The notes under the pieces: model-generated
What the model was told of the DNA's origin: nothing
Databases searched by the model: none
What the model saw: only the letters and a program-made list of their open reading frames with translations
Part shown: positions 28,137-37,970 of the stretch, one piece after another
How the letters are laid out: every line of letters starts with the position of its first letter
How positions within the stretch are numbered: the stretch's first letter is position 1
Made by a program: the position numbers and the translations under genes
DNA from: Pseudomonas sp. ICMP 561
Lineage (GTDB): Bacteria > Pseudomonadota > Gammaproteobacteria > Pseudomonadales > Pseudomonadaceae
DNA length: 64,000 bases
Direction of reading: 5' to 3'
NCBI RefSeq assembly: GCF_002699985.1
Contig: NZ_LKBT01000011.1
Location: 1 to 64,000, forward strand

Positions 28137-29078
28137 ATGGCCGATACAGCTTTCTACTGCCCGCTTTCCCATGAAGGTGTTCTCGCCGTCCGCGGCGTCG
28201 ATGCCAGCAAATTCCTGCAGGGCCAATTGACCTGCAACCTCGATTACCTGAGTGATACCAAAGCCACTCTGGGTGCACGCTGCACGCAAAAGGGCCGCAT
28301 GCAATCGAGCTTTCGCATTCTGCTCGAAGGCGATGGCTGCCTGCTGGCGATGGCCAGCGAGCTGATCGAGCCACAACTGGCTGATCTGAAAAAATACGCC
28401 GTCTTCTCCAAATCGAAGCTCACCGATGAAAGCGCCTCCTGGGTGCGATTCGGCCTGCATAACGGTGACGGTGCTCTGGTCAATCTTGGCCTTGATCTCG
28501 CGCAAGAGACTGATTCGGTAGTCCGTGCCAATGACCTGATTGCGATTCGAGTCTCCCCTGCCCGAGCGGAGCTATGGGTGCGGGCCGATCACGCCAGCGA
28601 CGTTCAGTCACGTCTGGCCGCGCAGCTGGACGAAGGCTCGCTTAACGATTGGCAGTTGGGTCAAATCCGCGCCGGTATCGGCCAGGTGTTCGGCGCTACC
28701 CGCGAAGAGTTCATTCCGCAAATGCTCAACCTGCAGGCGGTTGGCGGCGTGAGCTTCAAAAAAGGCTGCTACACAGGTCAGGAAATCGTCGCGCGCATGC
28801 AGTATCTCGGCAAACTCAAACGCCGCCTTTATCGGCTGACGTTTGATGGCCAGGAACTTCCAGAGCCAGGCGCGGCGCTGTTTTCCCCGGTACATGCCAG
28901 CGCCGTCGGTAATGTCGTCATGGCGGCCAGAGCTGAAACTGGCATAGAACTGCTGGCGGTGCTTCAAGCCGATGCCGTGGAAAATGCCCAGATCCAGCTC
29001 GGCTCACCGGAAGGTCCAGCCCTGCAACTGGCTGAATTGCCGTACACGCTGGACAGCAAACTCGAGACACAGCGCTGA
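28137..29078 (+). CDS. ygfZ: Folate-binding Fe-S cluster repair protein YgfZ
   Basis: 313 residues with the signature KKGCYTGQEIVARMQYLGK (conserved Cys) and the GcvT-like N-terminal fold (VLAVRGVDASKFLQGQLTCN). It supports tetrahydrofolate-dependent Fe-S enzyme maturation such as MiaB. Divergent from sdhE. Confidence 0.95.
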   Translation: MADTAFYCPLSHEGVLAVRGVDASKFLQGQLTCNLDYLSDTKATLGARCTQKGRMQSSFRILLEGDGCLLAMASELIEPQLADLKKYAVFSKSKLTDESASWVRFGLHNGDGALVNLGLDLAQETDSVVRANDLIAIRVSPARAELWVRADHASDVQSRLAAQLDEGSLNDWQLGQIRAGIGQVFGATREEFIPQMLNLQAVGGVSFKKGCYTGQEIVARMQYLGKLKRRLYRLTFDGQELPEPGAALFSPVHASAVGNVVMAARAETGIELLAVLQADAVENAQIQLGSPEGPALQLAELPYTLDSKLETQR

Positions 29079-29184
29079 ACCTGACGAACACCTTCACGCT
29101 GGAAATGTCTGCATATCTGTCCCGCCTCCTCGCACCCCAGGTAAGAAGAGGCACGGGACTACCCAAACGTCTACGAGATGCGAC

Positions 29185-30006
29185 ATGAGCGAGATGGCTG
29201 AAGAGGTGCAAAGGAACTTGATCAAGGCGATCGATAGAGACGCCTTGTTCTTGCCTACCCTTCCGGAAGTAGCATTAAAGATTCGCCTGGCTGCCGAAAA
29301 TACCGAAATCAGCGTTGCCGAGCTGAGCCGGGTAATTGGCAGCGATACCGCGCTTTCAGCACGCTTGATCAAGGTGGTGAACAGCCCCCTGCTGCGCCCG
29401 AACTTTGAAGTCAGCGACGTTAATACGGCGATTACCCGCCTGGGTGTGAACTACACCTGCAACCTGGCCATTGGGCTGGTGGTGGAACAAATGTTCCACG
29501 CCAAGTCTGAAGTGGTTGAACGCAAGTTGCGCGAGATATGGAAACAAAGCCTGCAAGTCGCAGGCATCAGCTATGCACTGAGCTATCGTCGCCCGTCACT
29601 CAAGCCAGACAAGGCAACGCTCGCCGGGTTGATCCATCTGATCGGCGTACTGCCGATCCTGACCTACGCCGAAGATCACTTCGAACTGCTGGCTGATCCG
29701 GTCAGCCTCAACCATGTCATCGAGTCCATCCACCCGGTCATTGGCGAACGGCTGCTGCGCTCGTGGGATTTTCCCGACATGCTGGCCTCCGTCCCCGGAA
29801 GCTTCCAGGACTTCACCCGCGTATCGCAATCAGCGGATTACATCGATCTGGTGCAAATCGCGACCGTACACATCTATCAGGGCACCAGCCACCCTTACAG
29901 CCAGATCGAGTTGAGCAGCCTTCCGGCGTTTCATCAACTGGGGCTGGACACGAGCGGCGGAACTTTGGGTGCCGAAATGGATGAAGCGAAGATGATGCTT
30001 TACTAG
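29185..30006 (+). CDS. HDOD-domain signalling protein
   Basis: 273 residues from ATG 29185 (MSEMAEEVQRNLIKAID). A longer frame reaches back into ygfZ and is unlikely. The HDOD domain spans most of the protein: LPTLPEVALKIRLAAE, VIGSDTALSARLIKVVNSPLL and GLIHLIGVLPIL. Catalytic HD residues are not retained, as usual for HDOD. Such proteins act in regulatory protein interactions. 106 bp after ygfZ; possibly co-transcribed. Confidence 0.9.
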   Translation: MSEMAEEVQRNLIKAIDRDALFLPTLPEVALKIRLAAENTEISVAELSRVIGSDTALSARLIKVVNSPLLRPNFEVSDVNTAITRLGVNYTCNLAIGLVVEQMFHAKSEVVERKLREIWKQSLQVAGISYALSYRRPSLKPDKATLAGLIHLIGVLPILTYAEDHFELLADPVSLNHVIESIHPVIGERLLRSWDFPDMLASVPGSFQDFTRVSQSADYIDLVQIATVHIYQGTSHPYSQIELSSLPAFHQLGLDTSGGTLGAEMDEAKMMLY

Positions 30007-30126
30007 GAACGCGATACCGGCATGTCTGACAGGTAACAGGTGCCGGACCTCACGCTCATCCGATCGCGGGATCACATCAAACCTGTGGGAGATTCTATGT
30101 TTGCCTGCAAGCGAGTTCTTGATCTT

Positions 30127-30245
30127 GTAGGACCGGCCGGGCGGCGTTCCGCTTTAGCCGGGAGAGCGGTATGTCGCCAAAGAAAATTTAGCGAACATTC
30201 GGACTTCCTCCCGGCTAAAGCGGAACGCCGCCCGGCCGGTCCTAC
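30127..30245. repeat. Long REP pair with 38-bp arms
   Basis: Perfect inverted arms at 30127-30164 and 30208-30245 around a 43-bp spacer. The core CTTTAGCCGGGAG joins it to the family at 986 and 56050, with an added GC-rich block GGCCGGGCGGCGTTCCG. A half-REP (GTGGGAGCGTGGCTTGCCCG) follows at 30262. It fills the gap between the convergent HDOD and tctE genes. Confidence 0.92.
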
Positions 30246-30381
30246 GGAATAGCGCGGTCTATGTGGGAGCGTGGCTTGCCCGCGATGCATGAGACGCAGC
30301 CTGGAGACATACCGCGTTATCATTTATCGCGAGCAGGTCGCAATGCCGCCCACTCCAACAGATTTGCCAATGGCTCAAAGC

Positions 30382-31770
30382 CTACTGCGCCGCTATAAAA
30401 CTCACCCGCACCTTCAACCCACCAGCAACGCCGTCATGAAGGCTGATCTGCGCCAGATGCGCACGGCATATCTCGCCGACAATCGCCAATCCAAGACCCG
30501 ATCCTTTCCCTTGCTGACGGCTGCGGTAGAAGCGCTCGAAGACGCGACTGCGCTCAGCCTCGGGAATGCCCGGACCATCATCCTCAACTTCAAGTACGCC
30601 CGGCGCACTGACCCGCAGGATCACGTTACCGCCCGAAGGCGTGTGCGCCAGCGCGTTATCGATAAGATTGCTCAGCAGCTCGTTAAGCAGTGTCGGCTCC
30701 CCCCGCAGCCAGACCGGTTCATCCGCTTCAAGAGCGAGGGAGACTCCGTGAGCGTGGGCCAGCGGCGCCATCGCCATGCCCAGTTCGCGAGCCAACTGGC
30801 TCAGATCCAGCGTCTGCGCCCCACCTTCCGCAATGGCGCGCGCGCCATTCTCAATGCGTGCCAGCGACAACAACTGATTGGCCAGATGAGTCAGGCGATC
30901 AGTGCCCTGTGCCGCCGCTTCAAGCGTCGTACGCCAATGTGCGGGTTCTGGATCACGCAGCCCAAGCTCGACCCGTGCTTTAAGCGCTGCCAAAGGGGTA
31001 CGCAACTCATGGGCGGCATCAGCGATAAATTGTGCCTGTCGCTCGAATTGCTGACGCAGACGCTCGGTAAAGTGATTAAGCGCGTTAACCAGTGGATGCA
31101 GCTCGTGCTGGACCTCGACCAACGGCAAGGCACGCAAATCATCGGGCTGACGTGATTCAACTTCAGTACGCAAGCGCTCCAGAGGCCGCAGCGCAGCACT
31201 GACCGTGAACCATACGAGCAGTAACGCACCGGCACCCAGCATGCCCAGACGCAACAGCGTATCGGCCATCAAACTGCGCGCCATGCTGACACGGGCTTCT
31301 TCGGTCTCGGCAACGCGAATCTCGGCCATGCCGTTCATGTTTGGCTCGCTGACCGGCTTGAGCAGACTGACCACTCGTACCGATTGTCCTTGATAGCGAG
31401 CGGTATAGAAGCTCGCCAGCGCCGGGTAATCATCGGTGCGCAACGTACCGGGAGGCGGAGGCGGCAGATTTTCATAGCCGGAAATCAGCTTTCGGTTGAT
31501 GTCATTGACCTGGTAATAGATGCGACCCGCGCTGTCGTAAGCGAAGGTGTCCAGAGCGATATAAGGCACATCGGCACTCAGGGTTCCATCACGCTGGGAA
31601 ACACCCGCAGCAATCGTTCGCGCCGATGCCAGCAAGGTTCGGTCATAGGCAATGTCAGCTGCTTCCCGGCCATTCCAGTAAGCGCTGAGCCCGCTGGCCA
31701 GCATCAGGACGGTGAGCAATACGCCCAGATTCCACAGTAACCGCCAGCGCAGGCTGTTATGGCTGCTCAT
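30382..31770 (-). CDS. tctE: Sensor histidine kinase TctE
   Basis: 462 residues from ATG 31770 (MSSHNSLRWRLLWNLGVLL); overlaps tctD by 14 bp. TM helix near the N-terminus, periplasmic domain, second TM (LLRLGMLGAGALLLVWFTVSA), HisKA with AHELRTPLAAL, and ATPase with LLSNLIDNALAHT, VEDDGPGIP and GSGLGLAIV. Together with TctD it would sense tricarboxylates and control the divergent tctCBA operon. Assignment rests on domain content and on this neighbourhood. Confidence 0.88.
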   Translation of the reverse strand: MSSHNSLRWRLLWNLGVLLTVLMLASGLSAYWNGREAADIAYDRTLLASARTIAAGVSQRDGTLSADVPYIALDTFAYDSAGRIYYQVNDINRKLISGYENLPPPPPGTLRTDDYPALASFYTARYQGQSVRVVSLLKPVSEPNMNGMAEIRVAETEEARVSMARSLMADTLLRLGMLGAGALLLVWFTVSAALRPLERLRTEVESRQPDDLRALPLVEVQHELHPLVNALNHFTERLRQQFERQAQFIADAAHELRTPLAALKARVELGLRDPEPAHWRTTLEAAAQGTDRLTHLANQLLSLARIENGARAIAEGGAQTLDLSQLARELGMAMAPLAHAHGVSLALEADEPVWLRGEPTLLNELLSNLIDNALAHTPSGGNVILRVSAPGVLEVEDDGPGIPEAERSRVFERFYRSRQQGKGSGLGLAIVGEICRAHLAQISLHDGVAGGLKVRVSFIAAQ

Positions 31771-32434
31771 CGCGGCTTTCCAGCAAATAGCCAAGGCCGC
31801 GAAAGGTCACGATCGCCACTGGATGGCCGTCGAGTTTTTTACGCAGTCGATGCACATAGATTTCGATCGCGTCGGCACTGGCTTCCTCATCCAGGCCAAA
31901 CACCTGAGAGGCCACCTGCTCCTTGCTCATCACCCTGCCCGGCCGGGCAATAAGCGCTTCAAGCACTGCCTGCTCCCGAGAGGTCAGGGTCAGCAACTCA
32001 TCGCCCAGAGTGAATCGTCGGGTATCCAGATCGTAAGCCAGCACACCGCAACGCTGCTGCCGTTCGCCACCCAGCACGCTGCGGCGCAGCAAGGCTTTGA
32101 CCCGGGCTTCCAGCTCGGAAAGCTCAAACGGTTTGGCCAGATAATCGTCAGCCCCGAGATTGAGGCCATGAACGCGATCCTTCACGTCACTGCGCGCAGT
32201 CAGCATCAGGACAGGCAGATTCTTGCCCCTCCCGCGCAGCCGCGCCAGTACTTCAAAGCCATCCATGCGCGGCAGGCCGACATCGAGAATCACCGCAGCA
32301 TATTCTTCGCTGCTCAACGCCAGATCAGCCGCCACACCATCGTGCAATACATCGACGGTCAACCCGGCCCCTTTAAGGGCCTGGGCAACGCTTTCGGCTA
32401 ATTGCAGATGATCTTCGACGAGAAGAACACGCAT
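31757..32434 (-). CDS. tctD: OmpR-family response regulator TctD
   Basis: 225 residues. Receiver domain with phospho-acceptor Asp in AAVILDVGLPRMDG and conserved Lys in DDYLAKPFELSELEARV; winged-helix DNA-binding domain with LTSREQAVLEALIARPGRVMS and YVHRLRKKLDG. Partner of TctE; likely activator of tctCBA. Three direct repeats in the divergent control region are candidate binding sites. Confidence 0.9.
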   Translation of the reverse strand: MRVLLVEDHLQLAESVAQALKGAGLTVDVLHDGVAADLALSSEEYAAVILDVGLPRMDGFEVLARLRGRGKNLPVLMLTARSDVKDRVHGLNLGADDYLAKPFELSELEARVKALLRRSVLGGERQQRCGVLAYDLDTRRFTLGDELLTLTSREQAVLEALIARPGRVMSKEQVASQVFGLDEEASADAIEIYVHRLRKKLDGHPVAIVTFRGLGYLLESRDEQP

Positions 32435-32536
32435 CGACTTCTCCTGAGTGCGTGGCTTTTGTGGAGCCCGGAGTTTACAGGCGCGCCACGGGCTGTGAAG
32501 TACTGAAACAGTTCTAAGCGCAATTTATAGGGTCAT

Positions 32537-32565
32537 TGAAAGGTAGCTGAAAGGTTTATGAAAGT
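32537..32565. promoter_or_regulatory. Three direct repeats TGAAAGG, 11-bp spacing (candidate TctD operator)
   Basis: TGAAAGG at 32537-32543 and 32548-32554, TGAAAGT at 32559-32565. An 11-bp period with half-sites on one face is typical of OmpR-family regulators. Located 103 bp upstream of tctD and 335 bp upstream of tctC. Confidence 0.6.
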
Positions 32566-32673
32566 TTCGATGGTTAGCATCGGGCTGTTTAGCGACAAAA
32601 CGTGCCGTTTCAGCGGCCGTAAAGAAAAGCACCATGATGTGCTTTCACAATAAGAACAAGAATGGAGTCGATC

Positions 32674-32808
32674 ATGACACAGCCAATGTCCAGGGCCATC
32701 TCGCCCGTCTGCAATTCCCATCCTGACGCTTTCGCCTTGACCGGCCGCTGCACGCATTTAATTGCGGGCGCATTCTCGTTGCCTTTCGATATTCATTCAC
32801 TGCGATGA
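32674..32808 (+). CDS. Possible 44-codon leader ORF upstream of tctC
   Basis: ATG 32674 preceded by GGAG at a good distance; the peptide begins MTQPMSRAISPVCNSHPDAF and ends at TGA 32806-32808, 91 bp before tctC. No domain recognised. Could be a regulatory leader peptide or chance; no other gene is seen between tctD and tctC. Confidence 0.35.
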   Translation: MTQPMSRAISPVCNSHPDAFALTGRCTHLIAGAFSLPFDIHSLR

Positions 32809-32899
32809 AGCCGCTTACTGGCGTGCCCCCCTTGTGGCCGCCTGTAAAACCGGACCGAACACCGTTCCACCCCCAAAAACAAAAATCTGGAGACTGACC

Positions 32900-33883
32900 A
32901 TGACTTTATCCTTGCGTCGCTTCGCACTGGCTGCTGGCTGCATGATGCTCGCCACGCAGTTGTTCGCGGCCGACGAACCCAAGCGCCCTGAATGTATCGC
33001 CCCAGCCTCGCCCGGTGGCGGCTTCGACCTGACCTGCAAACTGGTCCAGAGCGCACTGATCAACGAGAAAATCCTTACCAAACCGATGCGTGTGACCTAC
33101 ATGCCCGGTGGGGTTGGCGCTGTGGCTTATAACGCGGTCGTAGCACAGCGTCCTGCTGACGCGGGCACGTTGGTGGCGTGGTCAAGCGGTTCGCTGTTGA
33201 ATCTGGCGCAAGGCAAGTTCGGCCGTTTTGACGAGGGCGCTGTGCGCTGGCTGGCCGCAGTGGGAACCAGCTACGGGGCCATCGCAGTGAAGAGCGATTC
33301 GCCTTACAAAACCCTCGACGATCTGGTCAAGGCGCTCAAGGCTGACCCAAGCAAAGTCGTGATCGGCTCCGGCGGCACAGTCGGTAGCCAGGACTGGATG
33401 CAAACCGCACTGATCGCCAAGGCTGCCGGGATCAACCCGCGCGACTTGCGTTATGTCGCCCTCGAAGGCGGCGGTGAAATCGCTACCGCACTGCTCGGCG
33501 GCCACATCCAGGTGGGCAGTACTGACATTTCCGACTCCATGCCGCATATCCTCAGTGGCGACATGCGCCTGCTGGCCGTGTTCTCCGAGAAGCGCCTGGA
33601 TGAGCCGGAAATGAAGAACATTCCGACCGCCAAAGAGCAAGGCTACGACATCGTCTGGCCCGTGGTTCGCGGCTTCTACCTGGGGCCAAAAGTCACCGAC
33701 GCAGAGTACGACTGGTGGAAAGCAGCGTTCGACAAACTGCTGGCTTCGGAAGAGTTCGCCAAGCTGCGTGACCAGCGTGAACTGTTCCCCTTCGCCATGA
33801 CCGGTGCCGAGCTGGACACCTACGTGAAGAAGCAGGTTGCTGACTACAAGACCCTGGCCAAGGAATTCGGCCTGATTCAGTGA
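32900..33883 (+). CDS. tctC: Tripartite tricarboxylate transporter, substrate-binding protein TctC
   Basis: 327 residues from ATG 32900 with GGAG upstream and a signal peptide ending QLFA. Bug-family fold with IAPASPGGGFDLTCKLVQSA and VGSQDWMQTALIAKAAG. It captures citrate-like tricarboxylates in the periplasm and passes them to TctBA. First gene of tctCBA, divergent from tctDE. Confidence 0.92.
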   Translation: MTLSLRRFALAAGCMMLATQLFAADEPKRPECIAPASPGGGFDLTCKLVQSALINEKILTKPMRVTYMPGGVGAVAYNAVVAQRPADAGTLVAWSSGSLLNLAQGKFGRFDEGAVRWLAAVGTSYGAIAVKSDSPYKTLDDLVKALKADPSKVVIGSGGTVGSQDWMQTALIAKAAGINPRDLRYVALEGGGEIATALLGGHIQVGSTDISDSMPHILSGDMRLLAVFSEKRLDEPEMKNIPTAKEQGYDIVWPVVRGFYLGPKVTDAEYDWWKAAFDKLLASEEFAKLRDQRELFPFAMTGAELDTYVKKQVADYKTLAKEFGLIQ

Positions 33884-33944
33884 TCGATTGACTGACTAGT
33901 GGTTGCAGCTGCCTGCGCGGCAGCGCAACCCGGGAGCTTTCACC

Positions 33945-34403
33945 ATGGTGATCCAACGTATTTTTGCCGCTGTACTGCTGCTGGTTTGCGCCGGTCTGGC
34001 AGTCATGGCCTGGCCCTATCAGGCGCCGTTCTCCTACGAGCCGGTTGGTCCCCGGGCTTTTCCCCTGCTGATGCTGGGGTTGATGAGCCTGGCCTTGCTT
34101 TACATGCTGTTCCGCCCGGCCGCCATTGTGCACACCGAAGAAGAGCCCGCGCTGGATCGCGACACCATCGTCAAGATCGTCGCATGCGTGGCCTTGCTGC
34201 TGATTTTTGCCGGCACCTTCGAACCACTGGGCTTCATCCTCAGCAGCATTCTGATCGGCATCCCCATGGCACGCCTGTATGGCGGCCGCTGGGTACCCAG
34301 CGTGATCGTGGTGATTCTGATGAGCGTCGGTCTTTACCTGCTTTTCGATAAAGCCATGGACGTACCGTTGCCCCTGGGCCTGCTCGACGTTCTGGAGAAC
34401 TAA
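33945..34403 (+). CDS. tctB: Tripartite tricarboxylate transporter small subunit TctB
   Basis: 152 residues from ATG 33945 with GGGAG upstream. Four hydrophobic helices (FAAVLLLVCAGLAVMAW, FPLLMLGLMSLALLYML, IVACVALLLIFAGTF, SVIVVILMSVGLYLLF) as in the TctB family. Three bases separate it from tctA. Confidence 0.92.
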   Translation: MVIQRIFAAVLLLVCAGLAVMAWPYQAPFSYEPVGPRAFPLLMLGLMSLALLYMLFRPAAIVHTEEEPALDRDTIVKIVACVALLLIFAGTFEPLGFILSSILIGIPMARLYGGRWVPSVIVVILMSVGLYLLFDKAMDVPLPLGLLDVLEN

Positions 34404-34406
34404 TAA

Positions 34407-35921
34407 ATGGATACTTTCAGCTATCTGGGCCAGGGCTTCGGCGTTGCACTGACTCCTTACAACCTCATTACCGCACTGTCCGGAACCCTGATCGGCACGG
34501 TGGTCGGGCTGCTCCCGGGCCTGGGCCCGATCAACGGTGTTGCGTTGTTGATCCCGATTGCCTTTGCTCTGGGCCTGCCGCCGGAATCGGCGCTGATCCT
34601 GTTGGCAGCGGTGTATCTGGGCTGTGAATACGGCGGCCGGATCAGTTCGATCCTGCTGAACATTCCGGGCGAAGCATCGACCGTCATGACCACCCTCGAC
34701 GGCTACCCAATGGCCCGTCAAGGCCTGGCAGGTGTCGCCCTGTCACTGTCGGCATGGAGCTCATTCATTGGTGCCTTTATCGCCACCTGCGGGATGGTGC
34801 TGTTCGCCCCGCTACTGGCGAAATGGGCGATAGCCTTTGGACCCGCGGAATACTTTGTGCTGATGGTGTTTGCCATTGTCTGCCTTGGAGGCATGGCGGG
34901 TGACCGGCCCGTCAAAACCTTTATTGCCGCCTTGATCGGTCTGTTCCTGTCGGCCGTCGGGATCGATGCCAACAGCGGCGTATACCGCTTCACCGGTGAC
35001 AACATCCACCTGACTGACGGTATCCAGTTTGTGGTGTTGGTACTGGGTCTGTTTTCCATCAGCGAAATTCTCTTGCTGCTGGAAAAAACCCACCGTGGTC
35101 AGGAAGCGGTAAAAGCCACCGGCCGCATGATGTTCAACCTCAAGGAAGCGGGCTCGGTGTTCGTGGTGAACATTCGCTGCGGCTTGCTGGGTTTCATCAT
35201 GGGCGTACTGCCGGGTGCCGGTGCAACACTGGCCAGCGCAGTGGCGTACATGACCGAGAAGCGTATTGCTGGTGCCAGTGGCAAGTTCGGCCAAGGCGAC
35301 ATGCGCGGTCTGGCCGCCCCTGAAACGGCTATTGGTGCTTCAGCGTGCGGCGCTCTGGTGCCCATGCTGACACTGGGGGTTCCAGGTTCGGGCACCACAG
35401 CGGTGATGATCGGCGCATTGTCGCTGTACAACATCACACCGGGGCCCATGCTGTTCCAACAGCAACCGGACATCGTCTGGGGCCTTATCGCTTCGTTGTT
35501 CATCGCCAACATCATGCTGGTGATCCTCAACATTCCGATGATCCGCATCTTCACGCGCATCCTCAATGTGCCGAACTGGGCACTGGTGCCTGTGATTGCA
35601 ATCATCACCGGGATCGGCGTCTATGCTGTGCATGCCACCACCTTCGACCTGTTCCTGATGGTCGGCATCGGCATCTTCGGTTACATCCTGCGCAAGCTGG
35701 ATTTCCCGCTGTCGCCAATCCTGCTGGGCTTCATCCTGGGCGGTTTGATGGAGCAGAACCTGCGTCGCGCACTGTCCATTTCCAACGGTGCAATGGAGAT
35801 TCTGTGGTCCAGCCCGATCACCATGGGCGTCTGGGCGCTGACCATCGTCATGCTGCTGTTCCCGGTTATCCGTATCTGGCGCAAGCGCAATGCCCAACGC
35901 AGTGCAGCGACCAGTGTCTGA
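34407..35921 (+). CDS. tctA: Tripartite tricarboxylate transporter large permease TctA
   Basis: 504 residues with about twelve TM helices. The two TctA glycine-rich motifs are present: GLLPGLGPINGVALLIP near residue 35 and the repeat GVLPGAGATLASAVAYMTEK near 270, with NIPGEASTVMTTLDGYPMA. Forms the channel for sodium-dependent uptake of citrate-like substrates with TctB and TctC. Confidence 0.96.
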   Translation: MDTFSYLGQGFGVALTPYNLITALSGTLIGTVVGLLPGLGPINGVALLIPIAFALGLPPESALILLAAVYLGCEYGGRISSILLNIPGEASTVMTTLDGYPMARQGLAGVALSLSAWSSFIGAFIATCGMVLFAPLLAKWAIAFGPAEYFVLMVFAIVCLGGMAGDRPVKTFIAALIGLFLSAVGIDANSGVYRFTGDNIHLTDGIQFVVLVLGLFSISEILLLLEKTHRGQEAVKATGRMMFNLKEAGSVFVVNIRCGLLGFIMGVLPGAGATLASAVAYMTEKRIAGASGKFGQGDMRGLAAPETAIGASACGALVPMLTLGVPGSGTTAVMIGALSLYNITPGPMLFQQQPDIVWGLIASLFIANIMLVILNIPMIRIFTRILNVPNWALVPVIAIITGIGVYAVHATTFDLFLMVGIGIFGYILRKLDFPLSPILLGFILGGLMEQNLRRALSISNGAMEILWSSPITMGVWALTIVMLLFPVIRIWRKRNAQRSAATSV

Positions 35922-36948
35922 TCGACCTTTCAAAAGCTGGTGGGCAACACCGCTGGTCGGCCTGGCTGGCGGTTACCTCGCCAGCCTGGTCGGCTGGCCT
36001 CTTCCCTGGATGGTCGGCTCGCTGTTGGCGATCATCCTCGTTCGGTGCCTGACGCCCTGGCAACTGGCCGAAATTCCCGGCGGCCGCAAATGCGGCCAAT
36101 GGATTGTCGGCATTGGTATTGGCTTGCACTTCACCCCTATCGTGATCGAGCAAGTCCTGGCGCACTTCGGTCTTATTTTTCTCGCGGCACTGATCACCAG
36201 TATTTCCAGTGTGGTGGGCGTGTGGCTCATGCTTCGTACCGGAGAGGACCGCGCAACGGCGTTCTTTTCAAGCATGCCCGGTGGCTCGGGGGAAATGGTC
36301 AACCTCGGTTCACGCAATGGCGCCATCCTCAGTAGCGTCGCCGCCGGGCAAAGCCTGCGGGTATTGATGGTGGTGCTTTGCGTCCCGGCCATCTTCAAAT
36401 ACCTGATGGGTGAAGGCACGCCGATTGTTCACGCTGGAAGCGTCAACTGGCTGTGGCTGGCGGTATTGTTCCCGCTGGGTGCGGCGGTGGCCTGGCTCTG
36501 GCAACGGTTGAAGCAGCCCAATCCCTGGTTGTTCGGGCCATTACTGGTCAGTGCGGCCATCAGCGTCAGCTTCGATCTGCATATTGGCCTGCCGGACGGC
36601 AGCAGCCAGACCGGTCAGTGGTTGATCGGCAGCGGACTGGGTTGCCACTTCAATCGTCAGTTCTTTCGCCGCGCACCGTCATTTATAGCCCGGACACTGC
36701 TCGGCACTGCCCTGACCATGTTTATCGCAGCCCTCGCCGCTTTCGCCCTGAGCACCGCGACTCATCTCGACTTGCGCTCGTTGACCCTGGGAATGATGCC
36801 TGGCGGCATTGCGGAAATGAGCCTGACAGCCGAAGTCCTGCAGCTATCAGTACCCTTGGTGACTGCGATGCAGGTAATGAGATTGTTGTTTGTACTGTTT
36901 TTGGCCGAGCCGATTTTTCGGTATTGGAACAAACGACCCGGCGCATGA
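35890..36948 (+). CDS. AbrB-family membrane protein (AbrB duplication)
   Basis: Up to 352 residues. The ATG at 35890 overlaps tctA by 32 bp with no good ribosome-binding site; a GTG at 35914 (overlap 8 bp) is an alternative. Roughly ten TM helices in two homologous halves, each with SMPGGSGEM / MMPGGIAEMSL. Often labelled putative ammonia monooxygenase or transport regulator; function unknown. Tight linkage suggests service with the tct transporter. Confidence 0.85.
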   Translation: MPNAVQRPVSDRPFKSWWATPLVGLAGGYLASLVGWPLPWMVGSLLAIILVRCLTPWQLAEIPGGRKCGQWIVGIGIGLHFTPIVIEQVLAHFGLIFLAALITSISSVVGVWLMLRTGEDRATAFFSSMPGGSGEMVNLGSRNGAILSSVAAGQSLRVLMVVLCVPAIFKYLMGEGTPIVHAGSVNWLWLAVLFPLGAAVAWLWQRLKQPNPWLFGPLLVSAAISVSFDLHIGLPDGSSQTGQWLIGSGLGCHFNRQFFRRAPSFIARTLLGTALTMFIAALAAFALSTATHLDLRSLTLGMMPGGIAEMSLTAEVLQLSVPLVTAMQVMRLLFVLFLAEPIFRYWNKRPGA

Positions 36949-36956
36949 GATTTTCC

Positions 36957-37061
36957 GTAGGAATGACCGGGGTGGCGCTCCACCTTGCTCGCGATAGCAT
37001 GAGTTCAGTCGATAAATTCGCCGACCAAGAAACCGAATCGCGAGCAAGCTCACTCCTACAG
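36957..37061. repeat. REP pair with an interrupted left arm
   Basis: Right arm ATCGCGAGCAAGCTCACTCC to 37061; the left arm (36957-36995) is split by about 19 bp (TGACCGGGGTGGCGCTCCA). Same family as 11298-11386. Lies between the convergent AbrB-like gene and ung. Confidence 0.8.
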
Positions 37062-37113
37062 GGATCGTGTTTGCCGCGAGACAACGCGATTTCCAGAGTA
37101 ACGCAGCAGCACC

Positions 37114-37806
37114 TCAATCCTGCGGCAATCGCCACTCAATCGGCGTCATACCGTTCTGCTCAAGATACTTGTTCGCCCTGCTGAAATGCCCACACCCCAG
37201 AAAGCCTTTATAGGCCGACAGCGGCGAAGGATGCACCGACGTCAGCACAAGGTGTTTGGTGGCATCGACCAGTTTCTGTTTGCTCTGCGCATGGGCGCCC
37301 CACAACATGAACACCAGATGCGGCTGCTGGGCGCTGACCGTCTCGATGACCTTATCGGTGAAATGCTGCCAGCCTTTGCCGGCGTGGGACGCAGCGTTGG
37401 CGCGCTCTACGGTCAGCGTGGTATTGAGCATCAAGACGCCTTGATCGGCCCAGGACTGCAAGTGACCGTGGCGAGGGATATCAATATTCAGATCGCGCTT
37501 CAGCTCTTTATAAATGTTCACCAGCGAGGGTGGCGCAGGCACCCCCGGTTGAACCGAAAAACACAATCCGTGTGCCTGCCCCGGACCGTGGTACGGGTCC
37601 TGCCCAAGAATCACCACCTTGACCTTATCCAGCGGGGTCGAATTCAGCGCGCTGAAAATCAGCGGGCCCGGCGGGTAGATTTCCTTGCCTGCTGCATGTT
37701 CCTGGCGCAGGAACTCACGCAACTGGCCCATGTAAGGCTTTTCGAACTCCTCACGCAGTGCCTGCTTCCAGCTGGGGTCAAGTTTGATGCGGTCGTCGCT
37801 TGTCAT
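37114..37806 (-). CDS. ung: Uracil-DNA glycosylase
   Basis: 230 residues from ATG 37806 (AGGG upstream); a GTG two codons earlier is possible. Family 1 UNG motifs: catalytic [26 protein letters not shown] and the C-terminal [14 protein letters not shown]. Removes uracil from DNA in base-excision repair. Confidence 0.98.
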   Translation of the reverse strand: MTSDDRIKLDPSWKQALREEFEKPYMGQLREFLRQEHAAGKEIYPPGPLIFSALNSTPLDKVKVVILGQDPYHGPGQAHGLCFSVQPGVPAPPSLVNIYKELKRDLNIDIPRHGHLQSWADQGVLMLNTTLTVERANAASHAGKGWQHFTDKVIETVSAQQPHLVFMLWGAHAQSKQKLVDATKHLVLTSVHPSPLSAYKGFLGCGHFSRANKYLEQNGMTPIEWRLPQD

Positions 37807-37970
37807 GGTCACACCCTGAAATCAATGCGCGGACACTAGGAAAGCTGGCCGCCAATGTCAAATCAGCTCGTCGCACCCAACCTTTTCCTACACTGAACCT
37901 CATGCAACTTAACCCGACGCAGGACTATCACACCTGTGTTGGATACATGCATTGCCCCCGAGAGGTCACG

